Assembly (NCBI RefSeq): GCF_004217175.1
Contig: NZ_SHKI01000006.1
Location: forward strand, 248,001-312,000
Origin: Leucobacter luti
GTDB taxonomy: Bacteria > Actinomycetota > Actinomycetes > Actinomycetales > Microbacteriaceae
DNA length: 64,000 nucleotides
Direction of reading: 5' to 3'
Below are positions 1-8,091 of this stretch, piece by piece. The translations under genes and the position numbers were made by a program. Within the stretch, counting starts at the first letter, position 1. Each line of letters starts with the position of its first letter. The notes under the pieces were generated by a model. The model searched no databases. It was not told the origin of the DNA and saw only the letters and a list, made by a program, of their open reading frames with translations.

Positions 1-609
1 CAGCTCGAGAGGCGCGACGTACCGGTGCTCGCCACGGTCGGCGCCGACGGGGCAGACCCGATCGGCAACATGAAGCACGTGTTCTCGACAATCGCGGAGG
101 CGACCGGCCGTACCGAGCGCGCCGACGTGGTCCTCGACGAGTTCGACGAGCACCTCGCCGCCGCGCAGCAGGAGGTCGCCGCGGTAGACCTGCCCACGCG
201 CGATTTCCTGTTCTTCGACGGGTGGATCGAGGGCGGCAACGTGGTGATCCGGCCCTACGGCCAGGGTGCGCTGTTCACCGCGCTCGGCGAAGAGCTGGGG
301 CTCACCTCGGCCTGGACCGACGAGATCAACGACGCGTACGGCGACGGTGGGGTCGACCCCGCGTACGGCCTCGCGCAGACCGACATCGAGGGGCTCACCG
401 CCGTGGGTGAGGCGAACCTCTTCTACTCGAACGATGACACCCCTGACAGCTACGTGACGGAGCTCGAGAAGAGCCCGATCTGGACCGCGCTGCCCGCGGT
501 CGCCGACGGGCGGGCGCAGCCGTTCCCCGCCGGTGTCTGGGGCGCAGGCGGCCCGCTGTCGAACCAGCAGGCGATCGACGCCTACGTCGACATCCTGACC
601 GCCAAGTGA
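1..609 (+). CDS. Iron-siderophore ABC transporter binding protein, 3' part only
   Basis: The reading frame is open from the first base, so the gene begins upstream of the window and only about the last 202 residues are here. The visible part reads like the C-terminal lobe of a FepB/FhuD-type periplasmic-binding fold (family PF01497): a long linking helix region, then a segment ending in TALPAVADGRAQPFP-like residues typical of these proteins (values of key residues cannot be checked without the N-terminus). In Gram-positives such proteins are lipoproteins that hand a ferric siderophore to the FecCD permease. The next gene starts with GTG overlapping this stop codon (606-609), so the two are translationally coupled. 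The ligand is not identifiable. The internal ATG-like start at 25 is not a real start. Confidence 0.85.
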   Translation, partial: QLERRDVPVLATVGADGADPIGNMKHVFSTIAEATGRTERADVVLDEFDEHLAAAQQEVAAVDLPTRDFLFFDGWIEGGNVVIRPYGQGALFTALGEELGLTSAWTDEINDAYGDGGVDPAYGLAQTDIEGLTAVGEANLFYSNDDTPDSYVTELEKSPIWTALPAVADGRAQPFPAGVWGAGGPLSNQQAIDAYVDILTAK

Positions 610-2726
610 CCCGGTCGCGCACCGGGGCCGCGCCCGCGGCGGCCCCGGCCGCGACCGGATCGACCGGGCCGCGCGGCCGGCGCGGGTTTCCCGCCGCGAT
701 CGGCGTGCTGTTCGCGCTGCTCCTCGCGGTCGCCGCGGCCGGTCTGTGGCACCTCACGCAGGGCACCTCAGGCGTGGGCGGCTGGGACCTGCTGCGCGCG
801 CTCGCGGGATCCGGGGAGCGCGTCGGGGGCGTGCCGGTCGCCGACGTCTTCGCTGGATCGCGCCTGCCCAGGCTCCTCGCCGGGGTCGCGGTCGGGTTCG
901 CGCTCGGCGCCGCCGGAGCCCTGCTCCAGTCGGTCACGCGCAACACGCTCGCGGCTCCGGACACGCTCGCGGTGACCGCCGGAGCGTACTTCGCACTCGC
1001 GCTCGTCGCCGCGTTCAGGCTCTCGATCCCGCTGTGGGCGTCTGGGCTCGTCGCGTTTGCCGGCGGCATGATCGCTGCGCTCGCGGTGCTCGCGCTGGCC
1101 GGTCGCGCGGCGGTCGGCGCCACAACGCGCCTCATTCTTGCCGGCTCGGCGATGGCGATGGCGCTCGACTCCGCGACCGCCATGCTCCTCATCCTCTTCC
1201 GTGAGAACACAACCGGGCTGTTCGCCTGGGGAAGCGGCTCTCTCGGGCAGCTCAACATCGACGCGGCGCTGCGGGCGGCGCCGCTCATCGCCGTGGTCTG
1301 CGGCGTCGCGCTGCTCTGTGCGCGCCGCCTCGACGTGCTCCGGCTCGGTGACGACACCGCGGCAGCGCTCGGCGTTCCGGTGCGCACCACGCGCCTCGTG
1401 GCGATCGCCTGCGCCGTGCTGCTGACTTCTACCGCGGTCACGCTCGCCGGGCCGATCGCGTTCGTTGGCCTCGCGGCGCCCGTGGTCGCCCGGCTCATCG
1501 CCGCCCGCGTGCGCGGGCTCAATCGGCACCTGCTCCTGATCCCCGCGTCCGGTCTCCTCGGTGCCCTGCTCGTGATCGTCGCCGATGCGGTGCTGCGTGC
1601 CATCCTCGGGGCTGAGGGTGCGTCCGCGATCCCCACCGGCGTCCCCACCGCACTGCTGGGCGGCGTGATGATCGTGATCCTCGCGCTGCGCCTGCGCGAC
1701 GCCGGTGGGATCCGGCAGCCGCCGCAGGCGCGGGTGGGCGCGCGCTCGGGCCGCCGGTTCCGGATCACGGCAGGTGCCGCCGCGGTGCTGCTCGTCGCCG
1801 TGGCCGCGGTGGGACTGCTCGCCGGGAGCCTCTGGCTGCAAACGGGCGACCTGGCGCTCTGGGTGCAGGGCAGCGCGCCAGACCTCGTGGCGCGCGCGCT
1901 CGACGAGCGTGCCCCGCGGGTGACCGCCGCGGTGCTCGGCGGGGCCGCCCTCGCGCTGGCCGGCTGCGTGGTCCAGGGCACCGTGCGCAACCCGCTCGCG
2001 GAGCCCGGCGTGCTCGGGATCACCGCCGGGGCCGGGCTGGGGGCCGTGATCGTGGTCACCTCGGGGCTCGGCGGCGGGCGGCTCACGCTGATCGCGATGG
2101 CTGTGGGTCTCGCGCTCGCGACCTTTGCGGTGATTGCACTGCTCTCTTGGCGCGGCGGGCTGCTGCCGGATCGCTTCGTGCTCGTCGGCATCGGCTGCGG
2201 CTACGGGATCAGCGCCGTGAGCACGTTCCTGCTGCTGCGGGCCGACCCGTGGGACACGCCGCGGATCTTCACCTGGCTCTCGGGAACCACGTACGGGCGC
2301 ACGCTGCCCGACGTGGTGCCGGTCGCGATCGCGCTCGTGATCGCGGTGCCGGTGCTGCTCATGCTGCGCCGCCGGCTCGACCTGCTCGCGATCGACGACG
2401 ATACCCCCAGGATCCTCGGGGTGCCGCTTGAACGATCGCGCATCGTGCTGCTCGGGATCGCGGCCGTGCTCGCCGCCGTGAGCGTGGTCGCGGTCGGCGT
2501 GGTGAGCTTCGTCGGTCTGATCGCGCCGCACCTTGCCCGCGCGCTCGTTGGGGCGCGGCACGGGCGCATCATCCCCGTTGCGATGCTGCTCGGTGGCGCG
2601 CTGGTGTGCGTCGCGGACACGCTCGGGCGCACGCTGATTTCGCCGGCTCAGCTCCCAGCCGGACTCATGATCGCGCTGGTGGGGGCGCCGTACTTCGTGT
2701 GGCTGCTGCGGCGGTCGCGCCCCTGA
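606..2726 (+). CDS. Fused double FecCD-type iron-siderophore permease
   Basis: A 706-residue membrane protein made of two tandem FecCD permease domains, roughly residues 30-355 and 370-700, each with the family's signatures: GxxLQxxTRNxLAxPD/PG in the first helices (LLQSVTRNTLAAPD and VVQGTVRNPLAEPG) and GxxxFVGLxAPhxAR near the C-terminus (AFVGLAAPVVARL and SFVGLIAPHLARA). Most FecCD permeases are single-domain and pair as heterodimers; fused ones such as FhuB do the job alone. The GTG start overlaps the stop of the binding-protein gene. No ATPase follows, so FecE/FhuC is presumably encoded upstream of the window or elsewhere. Located in the cytoplasmic membrane. Confidence 0.93.
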   Translation: MTRSRTGAAPAAAPAATGSTGPRGRRGFPAAIGVLFALLLAVAAAGLWHLTQGTSGVGGWDLLRALAGSGERVGGVPVADVFAGSRLPRLLAGVAVGFALGAAGALLQSVTRNTLAAPDTLAVTAGAYFALALVAAFRLSIPLWASGLVAFAGGMIAALAVLALAGRAAVGATTRLILAGSAMAMALDSATAMLLILFRENTTGLFAWGSGSLGQLNIDAALRAAPLIAVVCGVALLCARRLDVLRLGDDTAAALGVPVRTTRLVAIACAVLLTSTAVTLAGPIAFVGLAAPVVARLIAARVRGLNRHLLLIPASGLLGALLVIVADAVLRAILGAEGASAIPTGVPTALLGGVMIVILALRLRDAGGIRQPPQARVGARSGRRFRITAGAAAVLLVAVAAVGLLAGSLWLQTGDLALWVQGSAPDLVARALDERAPRVTAAVLGGAALALAGCVVQGTVRNPLAEPGVLGITAGAGLGAVIVVTSGLGGGRLTLIAMAVGLALATFAVIALLSWRGGLLPDRFVLVGIGCGYGISAVSTFLLLRADPWDTPRIFTWLSGTTYGRTLPDVVPVAIALVIAVPVLLMLRRRLDLLAIDDDTPRILGVPLERSRIVLLGIAAVLAAVSVVAVGVVSFVGLIAPHLARALVGARHGRIIPVAMLLGGALVCVADTLGRTLISPAQLPAGLMIALVGAPYFVWLLRRSRP

Positions 2727-2738
2727 GCGCGGATCGAG

Positions 2739-2984
2739 CTAGCGGTTCTTCCGCTTGGGGCGGAACCACGGGAAGAGTGAGCCGATCACCACGCCCGCGG
2801 CGAGCACGGCGAGGAACCAGGCCCACGCCGGCATGGTGAACTGGAGGAAGAGGAACCGCAGCGTCGCCGAGCCAACGTTCGAGAAGACGAACGCGAGCGC
2901 GACCACCGTGATGATGATCGCGACGATGATGCGCGTGTTGTTCCGTGACTGCGTCTCCTGCGACGCTGGCTCGCTACTCGCCAC
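2739..2984 (-). CDS. LapA-domain (DUF1049) small membrane protein
   Basis: An 81-residue protein starting at GTG 2984, chosen because an AGAGGAG ribosome site lies 6 bases upstream; the frame stays open farther upstream without a better start. It has a short polar N-terminus, two membrane segments (about residues 17-37 and 47-68) and a basic tail ending in RPKRKNR. The pattern VFxFxNxxxxxLRFLFxxxxxPxxxxxxxxxxxGxxxGSL matches LapA/DUF1049 proteins, which are membrane proteins of uncertain role in actinobacteria. It is convergent with the permease gene, 12 bases away, with no obvious terminator between them. Confidence 0.8.
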   Translation of the reverse strand: MASSEPASQETQSRNNTRIIVAIIITVVALAFVFSNVGSATLRFLFLQFTMPAWAWFLAVLAAGVVIGSLFPWFRPKRKNR

Positions 2985-3035
2985 TGCTTGCTCCTCTGGA
3001 TCATTCGCTGAACGGCAACGCACCGTGGCGCGGCC

Positions 3036-3057
3036 CACAGCGGAACTATCCGCTGTG
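3036..3057. repeat. Perfect 9-bp inverted repeat upstream of the LapA-like gene
   Basis: CACAGCGGA, a four-base loop ACTA, then TCCGCTGTG. It sits 52 bases upstream of the LapA-like start, in the 217-base gap after the hydrolase gene on the same strand. It could be a terminator for the hydrolase transcript (no T-run is visible) or an operator for the small membrane protein. Confidence 0.45.
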
Positions 3058-3201
3058 TATGCCCCAGCATAGAGGTGCGTATGAGCATGCGAACAGGGTG
3101 GATCTCACAAAGTTCGCCGGGCGCGGCTGGGAGCTCGACCAGCGGATCGTGCCCGTCGGTGCGTGCCCGCCCGCGCGCACCGGCGGCGTGCGCCCGGTGC
3201 T

Positions 3202-3990
3202 CTAGTCCTGAGCCAGCAGAAACTCGCGGGCGAGGCGGCTCACGAGCGCCGCGCGCTCCGTGACGAGGCCGTGCGTGGCTCCGGGCACGATGCAGAGCTG
3301 CGCGCCGGGGATTGCCGCGGCGATGCGGAGACTGTGATCCGGACGGATTGAGTCGCGGTCGCCCGACATCACGAGCGTGCGCGCCGTGATCACCCCCAGG
3401 CTGTCCTCCGGGATGGGCGGCGAGGTGGTCCAGAGTCGGAACAGCTTATCGAGCACCACCTCGGCGTGCGCAGGCCCGTCCGGTGAGAGCGCTGCGTAGT
3501 GCAGCTGCTCGGCGCTGGGCTCGGCTGCGGCGTCGGCCGTGCCCTGCTGCTCCGTGGTGGGCTCCGGCGTCCGATCCCGCAGTGTCGGCATCCCGGCCGC
3601 CTCGGGCGCCCCGCTGAAGCCCGACGGGTCGAGGTTGCCACTGATCGCGACGAGCGCGCGCACGCGCTCGGGGTGATCGCGCGCAAGCAGCAGCCCGATG
3701 ATCGCCCCGTCGCTGTAGCCGATGACCTCGGCCGATTCGATGCCGTGCGCGTCGAGGAACGCGAGGGCGTCGCCGGCGTCGCGTGCGTAGTCGTACTCGG
3801 TGGCGGTGTCGGCCGTGCGGCCGTGCCCCGGCCGCTCATATGCGTAGACGCGGCGATCTGCCTGCAACGCCGCCGCAACGGGGCGGAGCGACTCGAGCGA
3901 GCAGAACCCGCCGTGCAACACGAGCAGGGGCGCGCCGAGTCCAGTGACTTCGGTGTAGAGCCGAGCCCCCCGAACCTCCGTGTCGCCCAT
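3202..3990 (-). CDS. Alpha/beta-fold hydrolase
   Basis: A 262-residue protein. The start at ATG 3990 has GGGAGGA at good spacing and replaces a longer frame with 11 extra residues. The fold signatures are clear: LLVLHGG oxyanion-hole segment (residues 22-28), nucleophile elbow GYSDG with Ser93, acid Asp211 or Asp213 in SGDRD, and His240 in ATHG. This is a complete Ser-Asp-His triad for an esterase, lactonase or haloperoxidase-like hydrolase. An Asp/Glu/Ala-rich insert (about residues 135-165) forms a variable cap region. No signal peptide, so it is cytoplasmic. Substrate unknown; neighbours do not indicate a pathway. Confidence 0.88.
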   Translation of the reverse strand: MGDTEVRGARLYTEVTGLGAPLLVLHGGFCSLESLRPVAAALQADRRVYAYERPGHGRTADTATEYDYARDAGDALAFLDAHGIESAEVIGYSDGAIIGLLLARDHPERVRALVAISGNLDPSGFSGAPEAAGMPTLRDRTPEPTTEQQGTADAAAEPSAEQLHYAALSPDGPAHAEVVLDKLFRLWTTSPPIPEDSLGVITARTLVMSGDRDSIRPDHSLRIAAAIPGAQLCIVPGATHGLVTERAALVSRLAREFLLAQD

Positions 3991-4375
3991 CCGTGTCCTC
4001 CCTGCGCCGCAGCGCTGTCTCATCCTATGCCGCGTGGTGGCTCCCGGGGTCCCGGGGTCCCAAGCTGAGATATTGGGAGCCCCGGCTGCTGACCAGGCGG
4101 GTGACGTCGCTCACGCCTCAGCGACGGCGCGCGGCATGTGGAAGCGACGCCGCGCACCTGAGATTTCGGCGAGCGCCGACAGGTTTTGCCTGTTGACACG
4201 TTGATAGGAAGCGTGTGGAATCAGTGCGTAAATGCGATGTGAACACATGAAGCAGCGCCAAGCCTGGCGTGTGTTTCGTGTTCATCCGGGGGGCGTCGTG
4301 TTGCGCGAAGTGAGATTCCACGTCCGATTGGACAGATCACGCTCGACTTACACAACTTGACGCAGGGAGCAGTTC
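3991..4375. promoter_or_regulatory. Divergent intergenic region with hairpin and candidate promoter
   Basis: 385 bases between the hydrolase (leftward) and the wall-anchored protein (rightward). A bulged hairpin pairs CCGGGGTCCCAA (4052-4063) with TTGGGAGCCCCGG (4073-4085). A plausible rightward promoter is TTGACA at 4193-4198, 17 bases, then TGGAAT at 4216-4221, giving a leader of about 150 bases. The gene start at 4376 has an AGGGAG ribosome site. The stretch 4200-4375 is more AT-rich than its surroundings. No small gene is convincing here. Confidence 0.4.
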
Positions 4376-6193
4376 ATGCAGCACACTCACCAGGCGGGGA
4401 AACCGCGGTGGCGATTCGTCACCGCGACCGCCCTCCTCGCCGGCATACTTGCCGTGGGCTCCACCGTGCCCGCCGTCGCCGCGGAGCCCGTGGCGATCGG
4501 CGCGGACGGCGAGTATCGCTATTCACATCACTGGGACACGACGTACTCGACCCCGGAGGGGCAGGAGCCCTACGCCAGTTTCTCGACCGCGACCAACGTG
4601 GCGTTTGGTACCGACGGCACGATGTACGCGATCGCAAACTACTCGTCGGGGAGTTCCGCGCTGGTGCGCCGATTCGATCCCCAGACCGGGGAGGCGCTCG
4701 GGAACTTCGGCATCCTCACGACCGAGGCCGGAGAGGACCCGGTGTACGATTCCTACCCCACGGGGATTTGGGCCGCGAGCGATGGAACCGTGTGGGTACT
4801 TGGCTCCGGATCGGACGGAGTGCTCGTCCAGTTCTCTGCCGAGGGCGTTGAACTCGCTCGGTTTGATCTCACCGGCTACGCCGGCCTCGTCGGCCTGGTC
4901 CAGACCGCCGATGGGAAATTCGTGATGATCGACCCGAACTACGTCGACCCGCGAATCATCACGCTCGACCCTGGTACCGGTGTCGTGACCCCAACACCCA
5001 TTCCCGGGAGCGACATCGCTGGCACGGCCTTCCAACTGAACCTCACCCCGGACGGACGCCTGCTCTGGGGGAGCAATGGAAAGATCGAGACGGTGTCGCT
5101 CGACGGCACCGGGCTCCTCTCGTACCCCGCGGATGGCGTGTCGCAGGCCACACTCGGCGGCGACGGGAAGGTGTACACCACCACCGATAACGGAGATATT
5201 GTGGTCCGCGAGCTCGCGGATCTGAGCGGTCCAGGCACGGCGGTCGCGAGCCGCGGCGGGGCTGCATACTCTCCCGTACAGCCGATGTCCACGGTCGGCG
5301 TGACCGCCGACGCAGACGGCACGGTGTACGTCGTCGGGTACTTCTACGGCGAACCTGAGCAGCAAGAAGCGATCGACCCGTTCATCGGCATCGCCGCCCT
5401 CGACCTGATTCACTCGCCGGTGCTGACCACCGCGTCCAGCTACGCGCTCGATACGTGCATTCCCTTCACCGCGGATACCCCGAGCGTCACGGGAACCCCG
5501 ACCCCCACCTGGTTCAGCCTCGTCAGTGGTGAACTCCCGGCCGGGGTGACCCTCAACAGTGAAACCGGGGTCATCTCGGGCACAGCTGTCACCCCGGGCA
5601 ACTACACCGTCGTGGTGCGCGCGCTCAATGGCGTGGCTCCCCAGGCGGACACCTCCCTCGACACGGTCAGTGTTGCACTGACGGTGAGCGCACAGAGCTT
5701 CGCGCCTGGCACCGTCACCATCTCCGGTGAGGCTGCAGTGGGGAAGACGCTCTCCGCCGCATCCGGAACGTGGGTACCGGCACCGGATTCGGTGACCTAC
5801 ACGTGGCAGCGAGACGGAGTCGCGATCCCGGGGGCGACCGAAAACACATATGTGGTGACCGCCGCGGACCGGGGGCGAGCACTCACCGTCACGGCAACCG
5901 CGGCGTCGGGCTGCGCGGCCACCGCTTCGGCAACATCCGAGCCGCTTGACATCGGCACGACGCCCACCGTGACGCCCAAGCCGACGGACCCCGGGACCAC
6001 TCCGGGAACCACGCCCGAGACCCCCGGGACGGGGCAGCCGGGCAACACCGGGACGGCCGCCATAGCGCCGGGAGCCGCGGGGGCGAGTCTCGCGGTCACC
6101 GGCGACGAGGTGCCATGGGAGCCGTTCGCCGTTGGCGGCGCGCTCGCCCTGGTTGGAGCCGGAATGCTGGTTCGGCGAAAGCTCGCTGCTTGA
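4376..6193 (+). CDS. Secreted, sortase-anchored (LAVTG) surface protein with propeller-like and Ig-like domains
   Basis: A 605-residue exported protein. Residues 1-37 form a signal peptide (KPRWR, then a hydrophobic stretch ending VPAVAAEP). Residues about 45-345 hold repeats of the type ADGxVWVLGSGSDG and GGDGKVYTTTDNG that suggest a beta-propeller. A putative-Ig domain follows (about 350-440, with the LPAGVTLNSETGVISGT pattern), then a second Ig-like A-domain (about 445-525, WQRDGVAIPGATENTYVV). A Thr/Pro-rich stalk leads to the sorting signal LAVTG at 572-576, a hydrophobic segment and the basic tail RRKLAA. LAxTG is recognised by class E sortases common in high-GC Gram-positives; no sortase gene is in the window. 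Function unknown; adhesion or wall remodelling are guesses. Confidence 0.85.
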   Translation: MQHTHQAGKPRWRFVTATALLAGILAVGSTVPAVAAEPVAIGADGEYRYSHHWDTTYSTPEGQEPYASFSTATNVAFGTDGTMYAIANYSSGSSALVRRFDPQTGEALGNFGILTTEAGEDPVYDSYPTGIWAASDGTVWVLGSGSDGVLVQFSAEGVELARFDLTGYAGLVGLVQTADGKFVMIDPNYVDPRIITLDPGTGVVTPTPIPGSDIAGTAFQLNLTPDGRLLWGSNGKIETVSLDGTGLLSYPADGVSQATLGGDGKVYTTTDNGDIVVRELADLSGPGTAVASRGGAAYSPVQPMSTVGVTADADGTVYVVGYFYGEPEQQEAIDPFIGIAALDLIHSPVLTTASSYALDTCIPFTADTPSVTGTPTPTWFSLVSGELPAGVTLNSETGVISGTAVTPGNYTVVVRALNGVAPQADTSLDTVSVALTVSAQSFAPGTVTISGEAAVGKTLSAASGTWVPAPDSVTYTWQRDGVAIPGATENTYVVTAADRGRALTVTATAASGCAATASATSEPLDIGTTPTVTPKPTDPGTTPGTTPETPGTGQPGNTGTAAIAPGAAGASLAVTGDEVPWEPFAVGGALALVGAGMLVRRKLAA

Positions 6194-6210
6194 CCGGACA
6201 CACAGCGGAT

Positions 6211-6247
6211 CGTCGAGGGCGGGTGCCGGGGGCACCCGCCCTTGACG
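6211..6247. terminator. Strong hairpin terminator after the surface-protein gene
   Basis: A 17-base left arm (6211-6227) pairs with 6231-6247 across a GGG loop, with one G-T wobble. It begins 18 bases after the stop codon. No long T-run, as is common in high-GC actinobacteria. It suggests the sigma-factor gene downstream has its own promoter in 6248-6293. Confidence 0.7.
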
Positions 6248-6278
6248 TTCCGAATCCGAGTGAGCGCTCGGGGAGTCA

Positions 6279-7694
6279 GTGGGGAAACACACCGTGTCTA
6301 GAACGAATGATCTGAGCGCCGAGTGGGCCGAGCTCGACCGGCTCGCGTTCGAGGCGAACCGCGGCAATCGGGACGCGGCTGCCGAGTTCTGCGCTCGCAG
6401 CCTCGGACCCCTCAATGCCCAGGCGCGCTGGCTCGCGAAGGGCGCACTCGACCCGGAGGATCTTGCCGCCGAAGCGATCAGTGCGCTGCTCGTGCTCTGG
6501 TCCAGGGGCGCCGGGCCGACCGCCAAGGCACACGCCTACCTGGTGCAGTCGATGCGCAATCGGGTCGTCGACGAGTTCAGGTCTCCCCGCTCGCGGGTGG
6601 TCGGTCTCGATGAGGACGAGTCGCAGTTACCGCCGGTGGAGCTGACCACCCGGGCGGTCGACCTGCACCGTGAGTACGGCTACGTGCGCAGTGCGCTTGC
6701 GTCACTGTCGGCTCCACAGCAGGCGGTTCTCCGCGGGATCATCATTGACGGCAGGAAACCGGCCGAGCTGGCCGTGGAGTTGGATCGCCCCGCATCGGCG
6801 GTCTACTCCCTCACTCGGCGCTCACGCCTCGGCCTTCGGCGGGCGACCCTTCGTGTCATGCTCGAGGAAGACGCGCCGGAGGCATGCCGGGCTGCCGCCG
6901 ACGCGCTGCCAGAGATCGTCGTCGACGACGTGGCTGCCGCTGCCCCCTCGGCCGGAATGGAACACATTCGATCGTGCCCCAGGTGCCGATCGGTCTGGGG
7001 CCGGTTTGCGGCGATGGCGGGACTCCTCGGAGTAACGACGCTCCTGGTGCTCGCAGATTTCGCGCAACCCGTCGGAGCGCAGGCGGCCGAGCCGGAGTCG
7101 AGATCGCCTGAGGCGAGAGAGCTCGGGGCCCCCGAGGTCGCGGGTCGGCTCGCCCCCGCGGTCTCAGGGGCGGTCGAGACCGAGGCTGGTTCTTCGGCTC
7201 ATGCTGTGCCCCGGCTCCGCGGGGCGAGTTCGGCGCTGGTACGCCTGCTCCCGGTCGGCCTGGTGGTGATCGGCGGTGCGGCGATGGTGCTGTCGCTCCC
7301 GGCGCTGCTCTCCGCTGGGATCTCGCCCGCGGACGAACCCGGCGCAGACGCGATGCTCGCCGTCACCGCGCAGCAACTCAGTTCGAGTGTGGCCGAACTT
7401 TCCGTCGACCTCTCGCCTTCTCTGAGCGACTCCCGAGTGGTTCTCGAGCTCCCCCAGGGGCTCGCCATTGAGCAGATGCCAGCTGGCTGGAAGTGTCGTG
7501 CGACAGGGGCCGGTGCGGAGTGCGAGAGCGGCGATGTGCTCGACGGGACCTTTCGCCTGACAGATACCCGCGTGTCGGCAGCTGGGGATTACACGCTCAC
7601 GCTGAGATCGACGCATGAAGGGCGCGAGATCAGCGGCTTCGCGCAGGGTCAGGTGACGCCAGACGCGCAGACCGTGCGCGCCGTGGCGGAGTAG
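6279..7694 (+). CDS. ECF-type sigma factor fused to anti-sigma-like zinc motif and membrane/extracellular region
   Basis: A 471-residue protein with a modular build. Residues about 15-100 resemble sigma region 2 (DPEDLAAEAISALLVLW, then AYLVQSMRNRVVDEFR), and about 120-180 region 4 (LSAPQQAVLRGIIIDGRKPAELA, a helix-turn-helix). It continues into His229-x3-Cys233-x2-Cys236, the HxxxCxxC signature of zinc-binding anti-sigma (ZAS) domains, a membrane segment about 241-262, an Ala/Glu/Pro linker, a second hydrophobic segment about 320-345 and an extracytoplasmic C-terminal domain of about 120 residues with two Cys. So sigma and a membrane sensor are in one chain. Start GTG 6279 has GGGGAG only 3 bases away; GTG 6294 is an alternative with GGGGAA 7 bases upstream. 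The adjacent surface-protein gene may be its target. Confidence 0.82.
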   Translation: MGKHTVSRTNDLSAEWAELDRLAFEANRGNRDAAAEFCARSLGPLNAQARWLAKGALDPEDLAAEAISALLVLWSRGAGPTAKAHAYLVQSMRNRVVDEFRSPRSRVVGLDEDESQLPPVELTTRAVDLHREYGYVRSALASLSAPQQAVLRGIIIDGRKPAELAVELDRPASAVYSLTRRSRLGLRRATLRVMLEEDAPEACRAAADALPEIVVDDVAAAAPSAGMEHIRSCPRCRSVWGRFAAMAGLLGVTTLLVLADFAQPVGAQAAEPESRSPEARELGAPEVAGRLAPAVSGAVETEAGSSAHAVPRLRGASSALVRLLPVGLVVIGGAAMVLSLPALLSAGISPADEPGADAMLAVTAQQLSSSVAELSVDLSPSLSDSRVVLELPQGLAIEQMPAGWKCRATGAGAECESGDVLDGTFRLTDTRVSAAGDYTLTLRSTHEGREISGFAQGQVTPDAQTVRAVAE

Positions 7695-7872
7695 CGAGCG
7701 CGCCGAACTCGGTGCGGTGCGGGGCGCCGGGGCCCCGCCACGTCTGGGATGGCGAACGTTGGCGACAGGTTTTGGTCCGGCTCTCGTTGTGATCAGTGCA
7801 CACCCCCATGTGCCGCTCACGAGAGTGAGCGATGTGGTTTCCCCCAAACCACAGACACACTCCCCGGTGTCA

Positions 7873-7904
7873 GGGGCGGGAATGCCCCAGGGCATTCCCG
7901 CCCC
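7873..7904. terminator. 14-bp perfect hairpin
   Basis: Arms GGGGCGGGAATGCC (7873-7886) and its exact complement (7891-7904) around the loop CCAG. It lies 179 bases past the sigma-fusion stop and 188 bases past the leftward permease stop, so it may terminate either transcript. No T-run. Confidence 0.6.
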
Positions 7905-8021
7905 ATCCGGTGCCGCCTGCGTCGCCTGCGTCGCCCGGTGCCGGCGAAGCCGCCGCGGCGCCGCGTCGCCTGCGCCTCCTGTGGCGACAAGCAGCTTGCG
8001 AACCTCCCGCCCCGCACCGAG

Positions 8022-8072
8022 CGACCGCCCGGAGTCGGCGCACCTCTCGGGTGCCCCGGCTCCGGGCGGTCG
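8022..8072. terminator. 13-bp perfect hairpin, terminator of the leftward APC operon
   Basis: CGACCGCCCGGAG (8022-8034) pairs exactly with 8060-8072; the 25-base loop contains a second small stem (GGCGCACC/GGTGCC). It begins 20 bases beyond the stop of the leftward APC permease gene. Confidence 0.65.
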
Positions 8073-8091
8073 GCTGCGTGCAATTCTCCGA

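Larger units (their letters stand above)
7695..8091. other. Hairpin-rich intergenic region between convergent genes
   Basis: 397 bases with no credible gene. Successive stem-loops: 7815-7830 (6-bp stem, GAGA loop), 7834-7852 (GTGGTTT/AAACCAC, loop CCCCC), 7873-7904 (14-bp perfect stem, 4-base loop) and 8022-8072 (13-bp perfect stem). A GC hairpin near 7725-7745 and a 9-base tandem repeat near 7914 add to it. Two bidirectional terminators explain part of this; the rest could be a structured non-coding RNA. Confidence 0.5.

Noticed and set aside
6241..6262. TTCCGAATCC-like T-loop suggestive of a tRNA
   Set aside because: No acceptor or anticodon stem can be drawn around it; it is part of the region after the terminator at 6211-6247.
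4523..6526. Long antisense reading frame (667 residues) opposite the surface protein
   Set aside because: Arg/Gly/His-rich composition without family motifs, no ribosome site, fully overlapped by a well-supported gene. Typical of high-GC shadow frames; the same applies to long antisense frames at 395-2191, 768-2561 and 34588-36450.
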